Source: CAIKMD01 sp035533255
GTDB taxonomy: Bacteria > Pseudomonadota > Alphaproteobacteria > ATCC43930 > CGMCC-115725
Direction: 5' to 3'
NCBI GenBank assembly: GCA_035533255.1
Contig: DATLUE010000028.1
Span: 1 to 64,000 of the forward strand
DNA: 64,000 nt
Below, piece after piece: positions 1 to 9,890 of the stretch. Each line of letters begins with the position of its first letter. Positions within the stretch are counted from its first letter, which is position 1. The notes under the pieces are model-generated. The model saw only the letters and a list, made by a program, of their open reading frames with translations, was not told the origin of the DNA and did no database searches. The position numbers and the translations under genes are program-made.

Positions 1-21
1 CGCGGTGAGGAGGCGCTTTGA
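1..21 (+). CDS. C-terminal end of a probable MazE-type antitoxin (partial)
   Basis: The first 21 bases read in frame as R-G-E-E-A-L and a TGA stop, which overlaps the TTG start of the toxin gene that follows (TTGA). A coding end fused to a MazF-type toxin start is the usual arrangement of a mazEF pair. Only six residues are visible, so the antitoxin identity rests on context alone. Confidence 0.4.
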   Translation, partial: RGEEAL

Positions 22-353
22 GCGAGCTACCAGACCGCGGTAGCCTTGTCTGGCTGGAATTTTCGTCGCACGCGGGCAGTGAGCAGGCAGGCAGACGTCC
101 GGCCATCGTTCTGACGCCGGAGGCCTATCATCAAAGATCGCGTCTTGCGATTGTTTGTCCGATCACTAGCCGCATTCGCGGCTGGCCAATGGAAGTAGCT
201 CTGCCACCAGGACTACGGATATCGGGCGTCGTGCTCGTCGATCACATCAAGAGTGTGGATCGCGAAGCGCGACACATGGAAGTCATCGGCCAGGCGCCGC
301 GTGAGGTGCTCGATGAGATCGATGCCCGCTTAGCGCCCTTGCTGAATTTATAA
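18..353 (+). CDS. mazF: MazF/PemK-family endoribonuclease toxin
   Basis: This 111-residue protein has the PemK/MazF pattern: an N-terminal R-G-S-L-V-W-L segment, the G-R-R-P-A-I-V-L-T strand near residues 25-33, the C-P-I-T-S strand near 47-51, and a G-V-V-L-V-D-H-I-K-S-V-D strand near 70-81. The family cleaves mRNA and is held inactive by its antitoxin. The start is TTG at 18, overlapping the upstream TGA, which implies translational coupling. Length is typical for the family. The upstream partner lies outside the window. Confidence 0.9.
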   Translation: MSELPDRGSLVWLEFSSHAGSEQAGRRPAIVLTPEAYHQRSRLAIVCPITSRIRGWPMEVALPPGLRISGVVLVDHIKSVDREARHMEVIGQAPREVLDEIDARLAPLLNL

Positions 354-471
354 GGGTGAGGTTATGAGGCCGGTTCTGGGCGCTCGGGCCTTCGTGCCCT
401 GAGCCGCGCCTAACCCCGCTGGACAGGTTGCGCCGGGAATGTTATCGCACCCTGACAGCCGGGAGGACGGA

Positions 472-789
472 ATGGGCCGGTCGCTTTATCTGATTGTTTT
501 GCTTGGGATTTTGGCGGGGTGCGTACCGATCCATAGCGATCCGTCGCGCGACAAGTTCGGGGTTTCGACGGCGCGGCCCGATGCGGGCGCTGCGCCGTCA
601 GGCGATCCTCAGCTTGCCGCGCTCGATACCAAGTCGAAAGCCGTTTGTACGACCGGCTTTCGCGCCGACGCCCCGACCGTGCAGCCGGCGCAAGCGAGCC
701 AGCAACTCGTCGACCGGAAGCTGCGCTGCGGGCATTACGACCGGATCAATTTCGATTTCGTCCATATGGACTGGGCAAATCTTCTCTAG
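472..789 (+). CDS. Small putative lipoprotein of unknown function
   Basis: A 105-residue protein opening with a type II signal peptide: a short hydrophobic run and the lipobox L-A-G-C, cysteine at residue 17. The ATG at 472 is preceded by GGGAGGA at about 461-467. An earlier in-frame ATG at 439 would add a polar leader before the signal sequence and has no ribosome site, so 472 is preferred. The mature part is polar, has two further cysteines (residues about 60 and 86), and matches no family I can name. It lies 30 bases upstream of fabD and may be co-transcribed with it. Confidence 0.65.
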   Translation: MGRSLYLIVLLGILAGCVPIHSDPSRDKFGVSTARPDAGAAPSGDPQLAALDTKSKAVCTTGFRADAPTVQPAQASQQLVDRKLRCGHYDRINFDFVHMDWANLL

Positions 790-819
790 CATTGGCACGA
801 TGATCGAACGGGAGGCGGG

Positions 820-1761
820 ATGACGCGCGCCCTGGTGTTTCCGGGCCAAGGGTCGCAGGCGGTCGGCATGGGGCGCGAGATCGCCGGCGCCTTCGCGACC
901 GCGCGCGACGTGTTCGCCGAGATCGACGACGCGCTGAGCCAGCGTCTCTCGCGCATCATGTTCGAGGGGCCGGAGAGCGACCTCGTCCTGACCGAGAACG
1001 CGCAGCCGGCGCTGATGGCGATGAGCCTCGCGGTCGCGCGCGTGCTCGAGATCGATGGCAAGCTCGATCTGAAGCGCCACGTCGCCTTCGTCGCCGGGCA
1101 CTCGCTGGGCGAATATTCGGCGCTGGCCGCGGCCTCGGCGCTCGGGGTCGCGGACGCAGCGCGCCTTCTGAAGCGCCGCGGCCTTGCGATGCAGCGTGCG
1201 GTGCCGGTTGGCATCGGCGCGATGGCGGCACTGCTCGGGACCGATATCGATGTCGCGCGCGAGATCGCGACGGCGGCCGCGCAGGGCGAAGTTTGCGACG
1301 CCGCCAACGACAACGGCGCTGGCCAGGTCGTGGTCAGCGGCCACAAGACCGCGGTCGAGCGCGCGGTCGAGATCGCCGCCGAGCGCGGCATCAAGCGCTC
1401 GATCATGCTGCCGGTGAGCGCGCCCTTCCATTGCGCGCTGATGCAGCCCGCCGCCGACGCGATGGCGGAGGCGCTCGCCGAAGTGACGCTGCGCGAGCCG
1501 CTGGTGCCGCTGATCGCCAATGTCAGCGCCGCGCCGGTGCGCGATCCCGACGCGATCAAGCGGCTGCTGGTGGAGCAGGTGACGGGCCTCGTACGCTGGC
1601 GCGAATCGGTGCTGGCGATGAAGGAGCACGGCGTCCACGAGCTGGTCGAGCTCGGCGCCGGACGCGTTCTCAGCGGCCTCACCAAGCGCATCGATCGCGA
1701 ACTGGTCGGCTCGGCAATCGGCACGCCGGCCGAAATCGAAGCCTTCCTCAAGACCATCTGA
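820..1761 (+). CDS. fabD: Malonyl-CoA:ACP transacylase
   Basis: FabD moves malonyl groups from CoA to acyl carrier protein in the cytoplasm, the committed supply step for type II fatty-acid synthesis. The 313-residue length is normal. The sequence shows F-P-G-Q-G-S-Q near residues 7-13, the nucleophile elbow G-H-S-L-G with Ser95, and a distal A-P-F-H motif supplying the catalytic histidine. GGGAGGCGGG lies just before the ATG. It opens a fab run: fabG follows after 23 bases, then acpP and fabF. Confidence 0.98.
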   Translation: MTRALVFPGQGSQAVGMGREIAGAFATARDVFAEIDDALSQRLSRIMFEGPESDLVLTENAQPALMAMSLAVARVLEIDGKLDLKRHVAFVAGHSLGEYSALAAASALGVADAARLLKRRGLAMQRAVPVGIGAMAALLGTDIDVAREIATAAAQGEVCDAANDNGAGQVVVSGHKTAVERAVEIAAERGIKRSIMLPVSAPFHCALMQPAADAMAEALAEVTLREPLVPLIANVSAAPVRDPDAIKRLLVEQVTGLVRWRESVLAMKEHGVHELVELGAGRVLSGLTKRIDRELVGSAIGTPAEIEAFLKTI

Positions 1762-1784
1762 AGCCCTCATTCGAAGGATCAGCG

Positions 1785-2522
1785 ATGTTCGATCTGAGCG
1801 GCAAGGCCGCGCTCGTCACCGGCGCCTCGGGCGGCATCGGCGGCGCTATTGCCCGCGCGCTGCACGGCGCCGGCGCCACGGTGCTGCTGCATGGCACGCG
1901 CCAAACCGCGCTCGATGCGCTGGCGGCCGAGCTGGGGACGCGCGCGTTCGTTGCGGCCTCCGATCTCGGCGATGCGGCCGCGGCCGATGCGCTGGTCAAG
2001 GCGGCGGACGCGGCGATGGGACAGCTCGACATCCTCGTCAACAATGCCGGGCTCGCGCGCGACATGCTGGCGATGCGGATGAAGGACGAGGATTGGCAGA
2101 AGGTGATCGACGTCGACCTGACCGCGGGTTTTCGCCTCGCGCGCGCGGCGCTGCGCGGCATGGTGCGGCGGCGCTGGGGCCGGATCATCGCCATCACCTC
2201 GGTCGTCGGTGCGACCGGCAATCCTGGCCAGGCGAATTACGCCGCCGCCAAAGCCGGCATGGTCGGCATGTCGAAGGCGCTCGCGGCCGAGGTCGCGCAG
2301 CGCGGCGTCACGGTCAACTGCGTCGCCCCGGGCTTCATCGCGACCGCGATGACCGAGGGGCTGACCGAGGAGCAGAAAGCCCGCATCGCGCAGGCGATTC
2401 CGATGGGCCGGGTCGGCACGCCCGAGGAAATCGCGGCCGGCGTCCTCTATGTCGCAAGCGAGGAAGCGCGCTATATGACCGGCCAAACCTTGCACATCAA
2501 TGGCGGGTTGGCCATGATCTAG
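1785..2522 (+). CDS. fabG: 3-oxoacyl-[ACP] reductase
   Basis: FabG uses NADPH to reduce 3-oxoacyl-ACP in each elongation round. The 245-residue protein is a classical short-chain dehydrogenase: G-A-S-G-G-I-G at residues 13-19 binds the cofactor, N-N-A-G follows near residue 86, and the catalytic Ser-Tyr-Lys set lies in T-S-V-V-G and Y-A-A-A-K. The C-terminal T-G-Q-T-L-H-I-N-G-G motif is typical of FabG. The ATG at 1785 follows GAAGGA. It sits between fabD and acpP, which fixes its role better than sequence alone. Confidence 0.97.
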   Translation: MFDLSGKAALVTGASGGIGGAIARALHGAGATVLLHGTRQTALDALAAELGTRAFVAASDLGDAAAADALVKAADAAMGQLDILVNNAGLARDMLAMRMKDEDWQKVIDVDLTAGFRLARAALRGMVRRRWGRIIAITSVVGATGNPGQANYAAAKAGMVGMSKALAAEVAQRGVTVNCVAPGFIATAMTEGLTEEQKARIAQAIPMGRVGTPEEIAAGVLYVASEEARYMTGQTLHINGGLAMI

Positions 2523-2679
2523 CCCCGTCGGCGGGCCTCGCGGTCGAGACCGGGCCGCCGGCTGGTAATGGCCGGCGATCTATGTTACTTAACCGCCCTT
2601 CCGGCTCCGGCCCGTCGCCGAGCGAACGGAAGTCACACACAGCAAAGATTTGCGCGTCAATTTTGTCGAGGAACGAGTG

Positions 2680-2916
2680 ATGAGCGATGTCGCCGAGCGG
2701 GTAAAGAAAATCGTCGTGGAGCACCTGGGCGTCGACGAGTCCAAGGTCACCGACAATGCCAGCTTCATCGACGATCTGGGCGCGGACAGTCTCGACACGG
2801 TCGAACTGGTGATGGCGTTCGAGGAAGAATTCGGCTGCGAGATCCCCGACGACGCCGCCGAGAAGATCGTCACCGTCAAAGACGCCGTCCAGTTCATCGA
2901 AGCCCACCCGGCCTGA
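2680..2916 (+). CDS. acpP: Acyl carrier protein
   Basis: A 78-residue acidic protein carrying the phosphopantetheine site D-S-L-D, with Ser37 as the attachment residue. It carries growing acyl chains between the Fab enzymes. ATG 2680 is preceded by GAGGAACG. An in-frame upstream start at 2650 would add ten residues not seen in the family. A 157-base gap separates it from fabG and may hold its own promoter, but I see no clear consensus box there. Confidence 0.98.
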   Translation: MSDVAERVKKIVVEHLGVDESKVTDNASFIDDLGADSLDTVELVMAFEEEFGCEIPDDAAEKIVTVKDAVQFIEAHPA

Positions 2917-2929
2917 CAATCGCACCATC

Positions 2930-4192
2930 ATGAGACGGGTCGTCGTTACCGGTCTCGGTCTGGTCACGCCTTTGGGCGTAGGAGTCGAGCATGTCTGGAA
3001 GCGCCTGATCGCGGGCCAATCCGGCATCCGCGCGATCCAGGGTTTCGACGTCTCCGACCTGGCCGCCAAGATCGCCGGGCAGGTTCCGCGCGGCGAGACC
3101 TCGGCCGGCGACTTCAATGTCGACGATTGGGTCCCGGTCAAAGACCAGCGCAAGATGGACGAGTTCATCGTCTTCGCGCTCGGCGCCGCAACGCAAGCGG
3201 TCGAGGATTCCGGCTGGAAGCCGCAGGACGAAGAATCGCGCGAGCGCACCGGCGTGATGATCGGCTCGGGCATCGGCGGCCTGCCCGGCATCACCGACGC
3301 GGCGATGACCTTGCACGAAAAGGGCGCGCGCCGCATCTCGCCGTTCTTCATTCCGTCCTGCCTCATCAATCTCGCTTCGGGCCATGTCTCGATCCGCTAC
3401 GGCTTCCGCGGTCCCAATCATGCTGTGGTGACGGCGTGCTCGAGCGGCGCGCATGCGATCGGCGACGCCGCGCGCCTCATCCAATGGGAAGACGCCGATG
3501 TCATGGTCGCGGGCGGCGCCGAGGCGGCGGTATGCCGGCTCGGCGTGGCCGGGTTTGCGGCCTCGCGCGCCTTATCGACCGCCTTCAATGACGAGCCGAC
3601 CCGCGCCTCGCGCCCCTGGGACCAGGCGCGCGACGGGTTCGTGATGGGCGAGGGCTCGGGCATCGTGGTGCTCGAGGAGCTCGAGCATGCGAGAAAGCGC
3701 GGCGCCAAGATTTATGCCGAGATCATCGGCTACGGCATGTCGGGCGACGCGTATCACATCACCGCGCCGGCCGAGGATGGCAACGGCGGATTCCGTGCGA
3801 TGCGCAACGCGCTGAAGCGCTCCGGCCTCGCCAAAGAGGACATCGACTACATCAACGCCCACGGCACCTCGACGCCCTTGGGCGACGAGATCGAGCTGGG
3901 CGCGGTCAAGCGCCTGTTCGGCGATCATGCCTACAAGCTGTCGATGTCGTCGACCAAATCGGCGATCGGCCATCTGCTCGGTGCCGCGGGCAGCGTCGAG
4001 GCGATCTTTTCGATGCTCGCGATGCGCGACAGCGTCGTGCCGCCGACGCTCAATCTCGAGCAGCCGAGCGCCTCCTGCGACATCGATCTCGTGCCGCTCA
4101 AGGCCAAGGAGCGCAAGGTGCGGTTCGCGCTGTCCAATTCCTTCGGCTTTGGCGGCACCAACGCCTGCCTGATCTTCGGCCCGGCGCCCTGA
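2930..4192 (+). CDS. fabF: 3-oxoacyl-[ACP] synthase II
   Basis: FabF condenses malonyl-ACP with acyl-ACP in chain elongation. The 420-residue thiolase-fold protein carries all three catalytic elements: Cys170 in T-A-C-S-S-G, a histidine in A-H-G-T-S-T-P-L-G-D, and a second in S-A-I-G-H-L-L-G-A-A-G. The C-terminal N-S-F-G-F-G-G-T-N motif is the family signature. It starts 13 bases after acpP and is followed by mltG after one base, so it belongs to the same operon. Confidence 0.98.
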   Translation: MRRVVVTGLGLVTPLGVGVEHVWKRLIAGQSGIRAIQGFDVSDLAAKIAGQVPRGETSAGDFNVDDWVPVKDQRKMDEFIVFALGAATQAVEDSGWKPQDEESRERTGVMIGSGIGGLPGITDAAMTLHEKGARRISPFFIPSCLINLASGHVSIRYGFRGPNHAVVTACSSGAHAIGDAARLIQWEDADVMVAGGAEAAVCRLGVAGFAASRALSTAFNDEPTRASRPWDQARDGFVMGEGSGIVVLEELEHARKRGAKIYAEIIGYGMSGDAYHITAPAEDGNGGFRAMRNALKRSGLAKEDIDYINAHGTSTPLGDEIELGAVKRLFGDHAYKLSMSSTKSAIGHLLGAAGSVEAIFSMLAMRDSVVPPTLNLEQPSASCDIDLVPLKAKERKVRFALSNSFGFGGTNACLIFGPAP

Positions 4193-4193
4193 G

Positions 4194-5174
4194 ATGCGGA
4201 AAGCGGCGCGCGCGGCGGGCGGGCTCGTGGCTGTCTTGCTGCTCGTCGGCGGCGCGCTCGCGATCGGCGCGCGCGATTACCGTGCGCCGGGACCGTTGCC
4301 GGCCGCGAAGATCATCGTCATCCCGAAAGGCGCCGGCGCGCGCGCGGTCGGCACGCTGCTCGCGGCCGCCGGCATCGTCGACAACGGCTATGTCTTCGCC
4401 GCCGGCACTTATCTGACCGGTCGGGCGCGCGGTTTGCGGGCCGGCGAGTATCAATTCGCCGCCGCCATCAGCCCTGCCGCCGCCGCCGAGCTGATCGATA
4501 GCGGCAAGGTCGTGCGCCACCGGCTCACCATTCCCGAAGGCTTGACCAGTGCCCAAATCGTGGCGCTGGTAGACGCGGCGCCGGCGCTCGACGGCACGAT
4601 CGATGCCGACCCGCCCGAAGGCACGCTGCTGCCCGACACCTATTTCTATGTGATGGGCAACACCCGGCAGGAACTGTTGGAGCGCATGCACCGGGCGCTG
4701 GAGAAGGCGCTGACCGCGGCCTGGGCGGCGCGCGCCCCGGACCTGCCGCTCGCCAGCCCGGCCGAAGCGCTGACCCTCGCATCGATCGTCGAGAAGGAAA
4801 CCGCCAAGCCCGACGAGCGCCCGCGCATCGCCGGCGTCTATATCGAGCGGCTGAAGCTCGGCATGAAGCTGCAAGCCGATCCGACCGTGATCTACGCGCT
4901 GACCGACGGGGGTGTCGTTCCGCTCGGCCACCCGCTCGCTCACGACGATCTCGCTGTCGCATCGCCCTACAACACCTATCTCGCGAAGGGCCTGCCGCCG
5001 ACGCCGATCGACAATCCGGGCCTCGCCTCGCTGAAGGCGGCGCTGCAGCCCGACGATCGCGGCGACCTTTATTTCGTCGCCGACGGCACCGGCGGCCACG
5101 CTTTCGCCAAGACCTTGGAAGAGCACAATCGCAACGTCGCCAAGCTGCGCGGCGCACAGGGCGGCGGCGGATAG
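4194..5174 (+). CDS. mltG: Endolytic peptidoglycan transglycosylase MltG
   Basis: MltG cuts nascent glycan strands at the periplasmic face of the inner membrane and is thought to set strand length. The 326-residue protein has one N-terminal membrane anchor (about residues 8-25), a LysM-like segment, and the YceG core including the L-A-S-I-V-E-K-E-T motif with the proposed catalytic glutamate, then L-Q-A-D-P-T-V-I-Y and a P-Y-N-T-Y ending. It lies one base after fabF, the usual position in Alphaproteobacteria. Confidence 0.95.
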   Translation: MRKAARAAGGLVAVLLLVGGALAIGARDYRAPGPLPAAKIIVIPKGAGARAVGTLLAAAGIVDNGYVFAAGTYLTGRARGLRAGEYQFAAAISPAAAAELIDSGKVVRHRLTIPEGLTSAQIVALVDAAPALDGTIDADPPEGTLLPDTYFYVMGNTRQELLERMHRALEKALTAAWAARAPDLPLASPAEALTLASIVEKETAKPDERPRIAGVYIERLKLGMKLQADPTVIYALTDGGVVPLGHPLAHDDLAVASPYNTYLAKGLPPTPIDNPGLASLKAALQPDDRGDLYFVADGTGGHAFAKTLEEHNRNVAKLRGAQGGGG

Positions 5175-5208
5175 TTCTCGCCGCCCGTTTCTTGCTATAA
5201 CCCCCCGC

Positions 5209-6096
5209 ATGACGATTGCCAGCATGACGGGCTTTGCCCGCGCCGAAGGCCAGGATGGGCTGCTGAGCTGGGCCTGGGAGCTCAAGAGCGTCAATGCCAA
5301 ATCGCTCGATCTGCGCTTCCGCCTGCCGCCGGGCTTCGATGCGCTCGAGCTGCCGTTGCGCGGGCTGTTGTCGCAAAAGCTGAAGCGCGGGTCGGTGACC
5401 GCCAATCTCTCGGTCGCGCGCAGCGGCGGCGCGGGCAGCTTGCGCGTCAACCGCGAGGCGCTGGCGATGGTGGTGCGGCTCGCCAACGAGCTGGCCGCCG
5501 AGGTCGAAGCGGCGCCGCCGCGCATCGACGGGCTCTTGGCGCTGAAGGGCGTGCTCGAAAGCGGCGACGACGCGCTCGACGAGACGGCGCGCGCGCGGCA
5601 GGTCGGGCTGCTGACCGCGGGGTTCGAGCACGCGCTCGGCGGGCTGGCGACGATGCGCTGGAGCGAAGGCGGGCGGCTCGAGATCGTTCTGGCCGAGCGG
5701 CTCGACGAGATCGCGGCGCTGGTCACAGAGGCCGAGGGCGCCGCAGCGGCGCAGCCCGCGGCCATCAAGGCGCGGCTCGCGCAATTGATCGCGGCACTGA
5801 CCGATGCCGTGCCCGCGCTGCCCGAAGAGCGGCTCGCGCATGAGGCGGCGTTGCTCGTCGCCAAAGCCGATATCCGCGAGGAGCTGGATCGCCTCGGCGC
5901 GCATCTGAGTGCCGCTCGCGGTCTTCTCGCCGAAGGCGGTTCAATCGGCCGGCGGTTCGATTTCCTGTGCCAGGAATTCAATCGCGAGGCGAACACGCTG
6001 TGCTCGAAATCGGCCGATCTCGCGCTCACCCGCATTGGCCTCGGCTTGAAAGCGGCGATCGAGCAGTTGCGCGAGCAAGTGCAGAACATCGAGTAG
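5209..6096 (+). CDS. yicC: YicC/YloC-family endoribonuclease
   Basis: The 295-residue protein begins with the family signature M-T-G-F-A-R and ends with the conserved F-L-C-Q-E-F-N-R-E-A-N-T segment and a final helix ending in Q-V-Q-N-I-E. Family members are endoribonucleases acting on RNA in the cytoplasm; the substrate here is unknown. It is followed by gmk after six bases, a pairing conserved in many bacteria. Confidence 0.93.
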   Translation: MTIASMTGFARAEGQDGLLSWAWELKSVNAKSLDLRFRLPPGFDALELPLRGLLSQKLKRGSVTANLSVARSGGAGSLRVNREALAMVVRLANELAAEVEAAPPRIDGLLALKGVLESGDDALDETARARQVGLLTAGFEHALGGLATMRWSEGGRLEIVLAERLDEIAALVTEAEGAAAAQPAAIKARLAQLIAALTDAVPALPEERLAHEAALLVAKADIREELDRLGAHLSAARGLLAEGGSIGRRFDFLCQEFNREANTLCSKSADLALTRIGLGLKAAIEQLREQVQNIE

Positions 6097-6102
6097 CGGA
6101 TC

Positions 6103-6715
<613 letters not shown>

Positions 6716-6741
<26 letters not shown>

Positions 6742-7558
6742 CGACACGGGCGAGCGCGCAGAATTGCTCGACCGATAGGGTTTCGGCGCGGGCGGTCGGC
6801 TCGACGCCGGCGGCCGCGAGCAGCGCTGCGGTGTCGCCGCCGAGCGATTTGAGGCTCTGGCGCAGCATCTTGCGGCGCTGGCCGAAGGCGGCAGCGGTGA
6901 CGCGCTCGAGCGCCGCCTGGTCGCAAGGCGCGAGCGGCGCGGCACGCGGGATCAGATGCACCAATGTCGAAGTCACTTTCGGCGCCGGAACGAAAGCCTG
7001 CGGCGGCACGTCGAAGGCCAGACGCACGTCGCACAGCCACTGCGCCAGCACCGAGAGCCGCCCATAGGCGTCGCTGCCGGGCGCGGCGGCCAGGCGCTCG
7101 GCGACTTCCTTTTGGAACATCAGCGTCATGCTCTCGTAAGCGCGCGCATCGCCGAGCCAGCGGATCAGCAGCGGCGTCGCGATGTTGTAGGGCAGGTTGG
7201 CGACGATCTTGCGCGGCGCGGCGACCAGGCGCGCGGGATCGACGCCGAGCGCGTCGCCCTCGACGATCGTCAGTCGGCCGGGAAAAGCCGCGTCGAGCTC
7301 GCGCAGCGCGGCAATGCAGCGCGGGTCGCGCTCGATCGCCGTCACATGCTTGGCCCCTTCAAGCAGCAGCGCGCGCGTCAGCCCGCCGGGGCCCGGGCCG
7401 ATCTCGATGATATTCGCCGCGTCGAGCGGCGCTGCCGCGCGCGCAATGCGCCGCGTCAGGTTGAGGTCGAGCAGGAAATTCTGCCCGAGCGATTTGCGCG
7501 CCCCGAGCTCGAAGCGCCGAATAACCTCGCGAAGCGGCGGAAGCTCAGGCGCCGACAG
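6716..7558 (-). CDS. rsmA: 16S rRNA dimethyladenosine transferase, apparent CTG start
   Basis: RsmA/KsgA dimethylates two adjacent adenines near the 3' end of 16S rRNA during small-subunit assembly. The frame encodes L-G-Q-N-F-L-L-D near residues 24-31, the SAM motif E-I-G-P-G-P-G-G-L-T and the catalytic N-L-P-Y-N motif. The first ATG/GTG/TTG in frame is GTG at 7345, inside the SAM domain and after the G-P-G-P-G-G loop, so it cannot be the true start. Between the upstream in-frame stop (near 7594) and 7345 there is no ATG, GTG or TTG. CTG at 7556-7558 gives 280 residues, the family length. The start overlaps the 3' end of pdxA. ATT further in is a weaker alternative. Confidence 0.88.
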
Positions 7559-8555
7559 GTTCGGCGACCCGGCGCTCGACGAGCTCGCCGGCCAGGGCGA
7601 GCGCGGCGATCAGGCTGGCGGGATTGGCGATGCCTTGGCCGGCGATGTCGCACGCCGTGCCGTGGTCCGGCGAGGTGCGCACGAACGGCAGGCCCAGCGT
7701 GATATTCACGCCGCGATCGAAGTCGATCGTCTTCAGCGGGATCAGCGCCTGGTCGTGATACATGCAGATCGCCGCGTCGTAGCGCGTGCGCGCGGCTGCG
7801 TGAAAAAGCGTGTCCGCCGGCGCCGGCCCGCTGACCTCGATCCCGAGATCGCGCAATGCCTCAACTGCCGGTACGATGATGTCGATCTCCTCGCGGCCGA
7901 TGGTGCCGTTCTCGCCGGCATGCGGGTTGAGACCGGCGACCGCCAATCGCGGCCGGGCGATGCCGAAATCGCGCTGCAAGGCCGCCGCCGTGATCCGTCC
8001 TGCGGTGACGATGTCCGCGGTGCGAAGCTGCGCGATCGCTTCCGCCAGCGGGCGGTGGATCGTCACCGGCACGACCCGCAGTCCCGGGCCGGCGAGCATC
8101 ATCACCGGCGTCACATTCCCGGCGAGCTCGGCGAGATATTCGGTGTGGCCGGGGTGGCGGAAGCCGGCCGCGTAAAGCGTCTCTTTCTGGATCGGGTTGG
8201 TGACGATCGCCGCCGCGCGGCCCTGCTGGACGAATGCAACCGCGGCGGCGATCGCGCCGATCACGGCCGGCGCATTGGCCGGGTCCGGCTTGCCCGGCAC
8301 GACCGGCGCCGGCAGCGCGATCGGCAACACCGGCAGGGCGTCGCGGAAGATCGCGGCCGCTTCTTCGAGAGCCGCGATGGCGCGGATCGGCACGTCGAGG
8401 CGCAGCATCGCGGCAAGCCGCGCCAGCCGCTCGGGCCCATCGAGGACGAAGAACGGCGGCAGGCCGTTCGCGCGCCGCGCGGTCCAGGCTTTCAGCGTGA
8501 TCTCGCCGCCAATTCCTGCCGGCTCGCCGATGGTCACGACAAGCGGAGCGGTCAT
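7545..8555 (-). CDS. pdxA: 4-hydroxythreonine-4-phosphate dehydrogenase
   Basis: PdxA oxidises 4-phosphohydroxy-L-threonine in the DXP-dependent pathway to pyridoxal phosphate. The 336-residue protein opens with the conserved T-I-G-E-P-A-G-I-G-G-E and carries H-T-E-Y-L-A, the metal-site M-Y-H-D-Q-A-L-I-P-L-K motif and the T-S-P-D-H-G-T-A-x-D motif. ATG at 8555 overlaps the surA stop (TGATG), and its own end overlaps the rsmA start. The surA-pdxA-rsmA order is a widely conserved proteobacterial cluster. Confidence 0.97.
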   Translation of the reverse strand: MTAPLVVTIGEPAGIGGEITLKAWTARRANGLPPFFVLDGPERLARLAAMLRLDVPIRAIAALEEAAAIFRDALPVLPIALPAPVVPGKPDPANAPAVIGAIAAAVAFVQQGRAAAIVTNPIQKETLYAAGFRHPGHTEYLAELAGNVTPVMMLAGPGLRVVPVTIHRPLAEAIAQLRTADIVTAGRITAAALQRDFGIARPRLAVAGLNPHAGENGTIGREEIDIIVPAVEALRDLGIEVSGPAPADTLFHAAARTRYDAAICMYHDQALIPLKTIDFDRGVNITLGLPFVRTSPDHGTACDIAGQGIANPASLIAALALAGELVERRVAEPVGA

Positions 8556-9799
8556 CAGCGAATGTCCACATAGGCGCTGCGACGCAAATCTTGCAGGTAA
8601 CGGCGCGACATCTGATCCATGCGCGCATGCATAATCTGGTCGTAGACCTGATCGGTCGAGGGCAGCGCCGCGGCCGGATCGACACGCTGGCAGACCATGA
8701 TTACGCCGATGCCGCCGCGCGCCGGCACCGGCTTGCTCGGCTCGGAGACTTTGAGGCCGAGGACGAGGCTCTTCACCTCGGGCGCCAGGTCGCCGGCGCG
8801 GACTTTCGGTGTCTGGGTCGACAGTTGCGGGGCTTCGGTCTGCGCGATTTTTCCCATGTCGCCGCAACTCTTCGCTGTGGCGGTGACGTGCTGGGCCTCG
8901 GCCATGACGCGGGCTTGCTCTTGCGGCGGCGCGGTCGGCGCGAGCGGGAACACGACTTCGACCAGCGAAAGCTGCGTGTCGTCGACCGTCGTTTGTCCGG
9001 GCGTCCGGCGCTCGAGCAGATAGAAGATGTAATAGCCGGCCGCAGTGCGGATCGGATAGGAGATCTCGCCCGGATTCATCTTGGCGATCGCTTCGTCGAG
9101 CGGCGGGCCGAACTGGTTCGGCGTGACCCAACCGATATCGCCGCCGGTCGCGGCACTGGGCGCTTGCGAGAATTGTTGCGCCACCGCCTGGAATGCCGCG
9201 CCTTGGCGAATCTGGGTGATGAGCCGGTCGGCAAGCTGCTTCACCTCGGGTTCCTGGGTCGGATTGTCGATAGCGAGGAAAATCTCGGCGACGTGGCTTT
9301 GCGGCTTGCCGATATCGCTCTTCATGCGCGCGAGCTCGTCTTTGACCTCGGCGTCGGATACGCTGACATCCGAGGAATAGCGGCCTTCGACGACCTTGTT
9401 CCACAGCAGCGACGCGGTCACCTGATCGACCAAGGTGCTGCGGGGAATGCCGGCCGCCTTCAGATATTGATCGAGGCCGCCCTTCGGCATGTTGTTGCGC
9501 GCCTCGATGTTGCTGAGGGCCTTGTCGACCTCGCCTTTGTCGGCCGTGATCTTGTAGCGCGCGGCCTCCTGAAGCTCGAGCTTCTCGTCGATGAGCTGGC
9601 GGAGAACCCGGGGCTGGAGCTGTTGGCGGTTCTGGGGCGTGTCGGGGATGCCCGAGGATTTCATGAGCAGCGCCAGCCGCGCACCGACATCGTCGGCGGT
9701 GACGATGTCGTTGTTGACGACGGCGGCGATGCGTGTCTCCTGCGCCTGGCAAGCCGTGGCCAGCGCGAGGATGAAGCCGAGACCGAGCAACCATTTCAT
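8555..9799 (-). CDS. surA: SurA-type periplasmic chaperone / peptidyl-prolyl isomerase
   Basis: SurA escorts outer-membrane proteins through the periplasm and has parvulin domains. The 414-residue protein has a signal peptide ending near A-C-Q-A (residues about 16-19), the N-terminal chaperone motif I-A-A-V-V-N-N-D-I-V-T, a clear parvulin domain (V-A-E-I-F to G-Y-Y-I-F, about residues 170-280), and a degenerate second one. It follows lptD, whose folding depends on SurA in model organisms, in the same operon. Confidence 0.93.
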   Translation of the reverse strand: MKWLLGLGFILALATACQAQETRIAAVVNNDIVTADDVGARLALLMKSSGIPDTPQNRQQLQPRVLRQLIDEKLELQEAARYKITADKGEVDKALSNIEARNNMPKGGLDQYLKAAGIPRSTLVDQVTASLLWNKVVEGRYSSDVSVSDAEVKDELARMKSDIGKPQSHVAEIFLAIDNPTQEPEVKQLADRLITQIRQGAAFQAVAQQFSQAPSAATGGDIGWVTPNQFGPPLDEAIAKMNPGEISYPIRTAAGYYIFYLLERRTPGQTTVDDTQLSLVEVVFPLAPTAPPQEQARVMAEAQHVTATAKSCGDMGKIAQTEAPQLSTQTPKVRAGDLAPEVKSLVLGLKVSEPSKPVPARGGIGVIMVCQRVDPAAALPSTDQVYDQIMHARMDQMSRRYLQDLRRSAYVDIR

Positions 9800-9890
9800 G
9801 GGTAATGCAAATATGATGGGATGAACCGGCGTCTATATAGGTCGAAAGCGCGAAATGCCCAAGAGGGCAGATCGGCGTTCTTGCCCGGTC

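Noticed and set aside
598..1770. Long - strand frame (390 codons) opposite fabD
   Set aside because: It is the shadow of fabD in high-GC sequence; its protein is rich in Arg, Ala and His with no motif, while fabD is certain.
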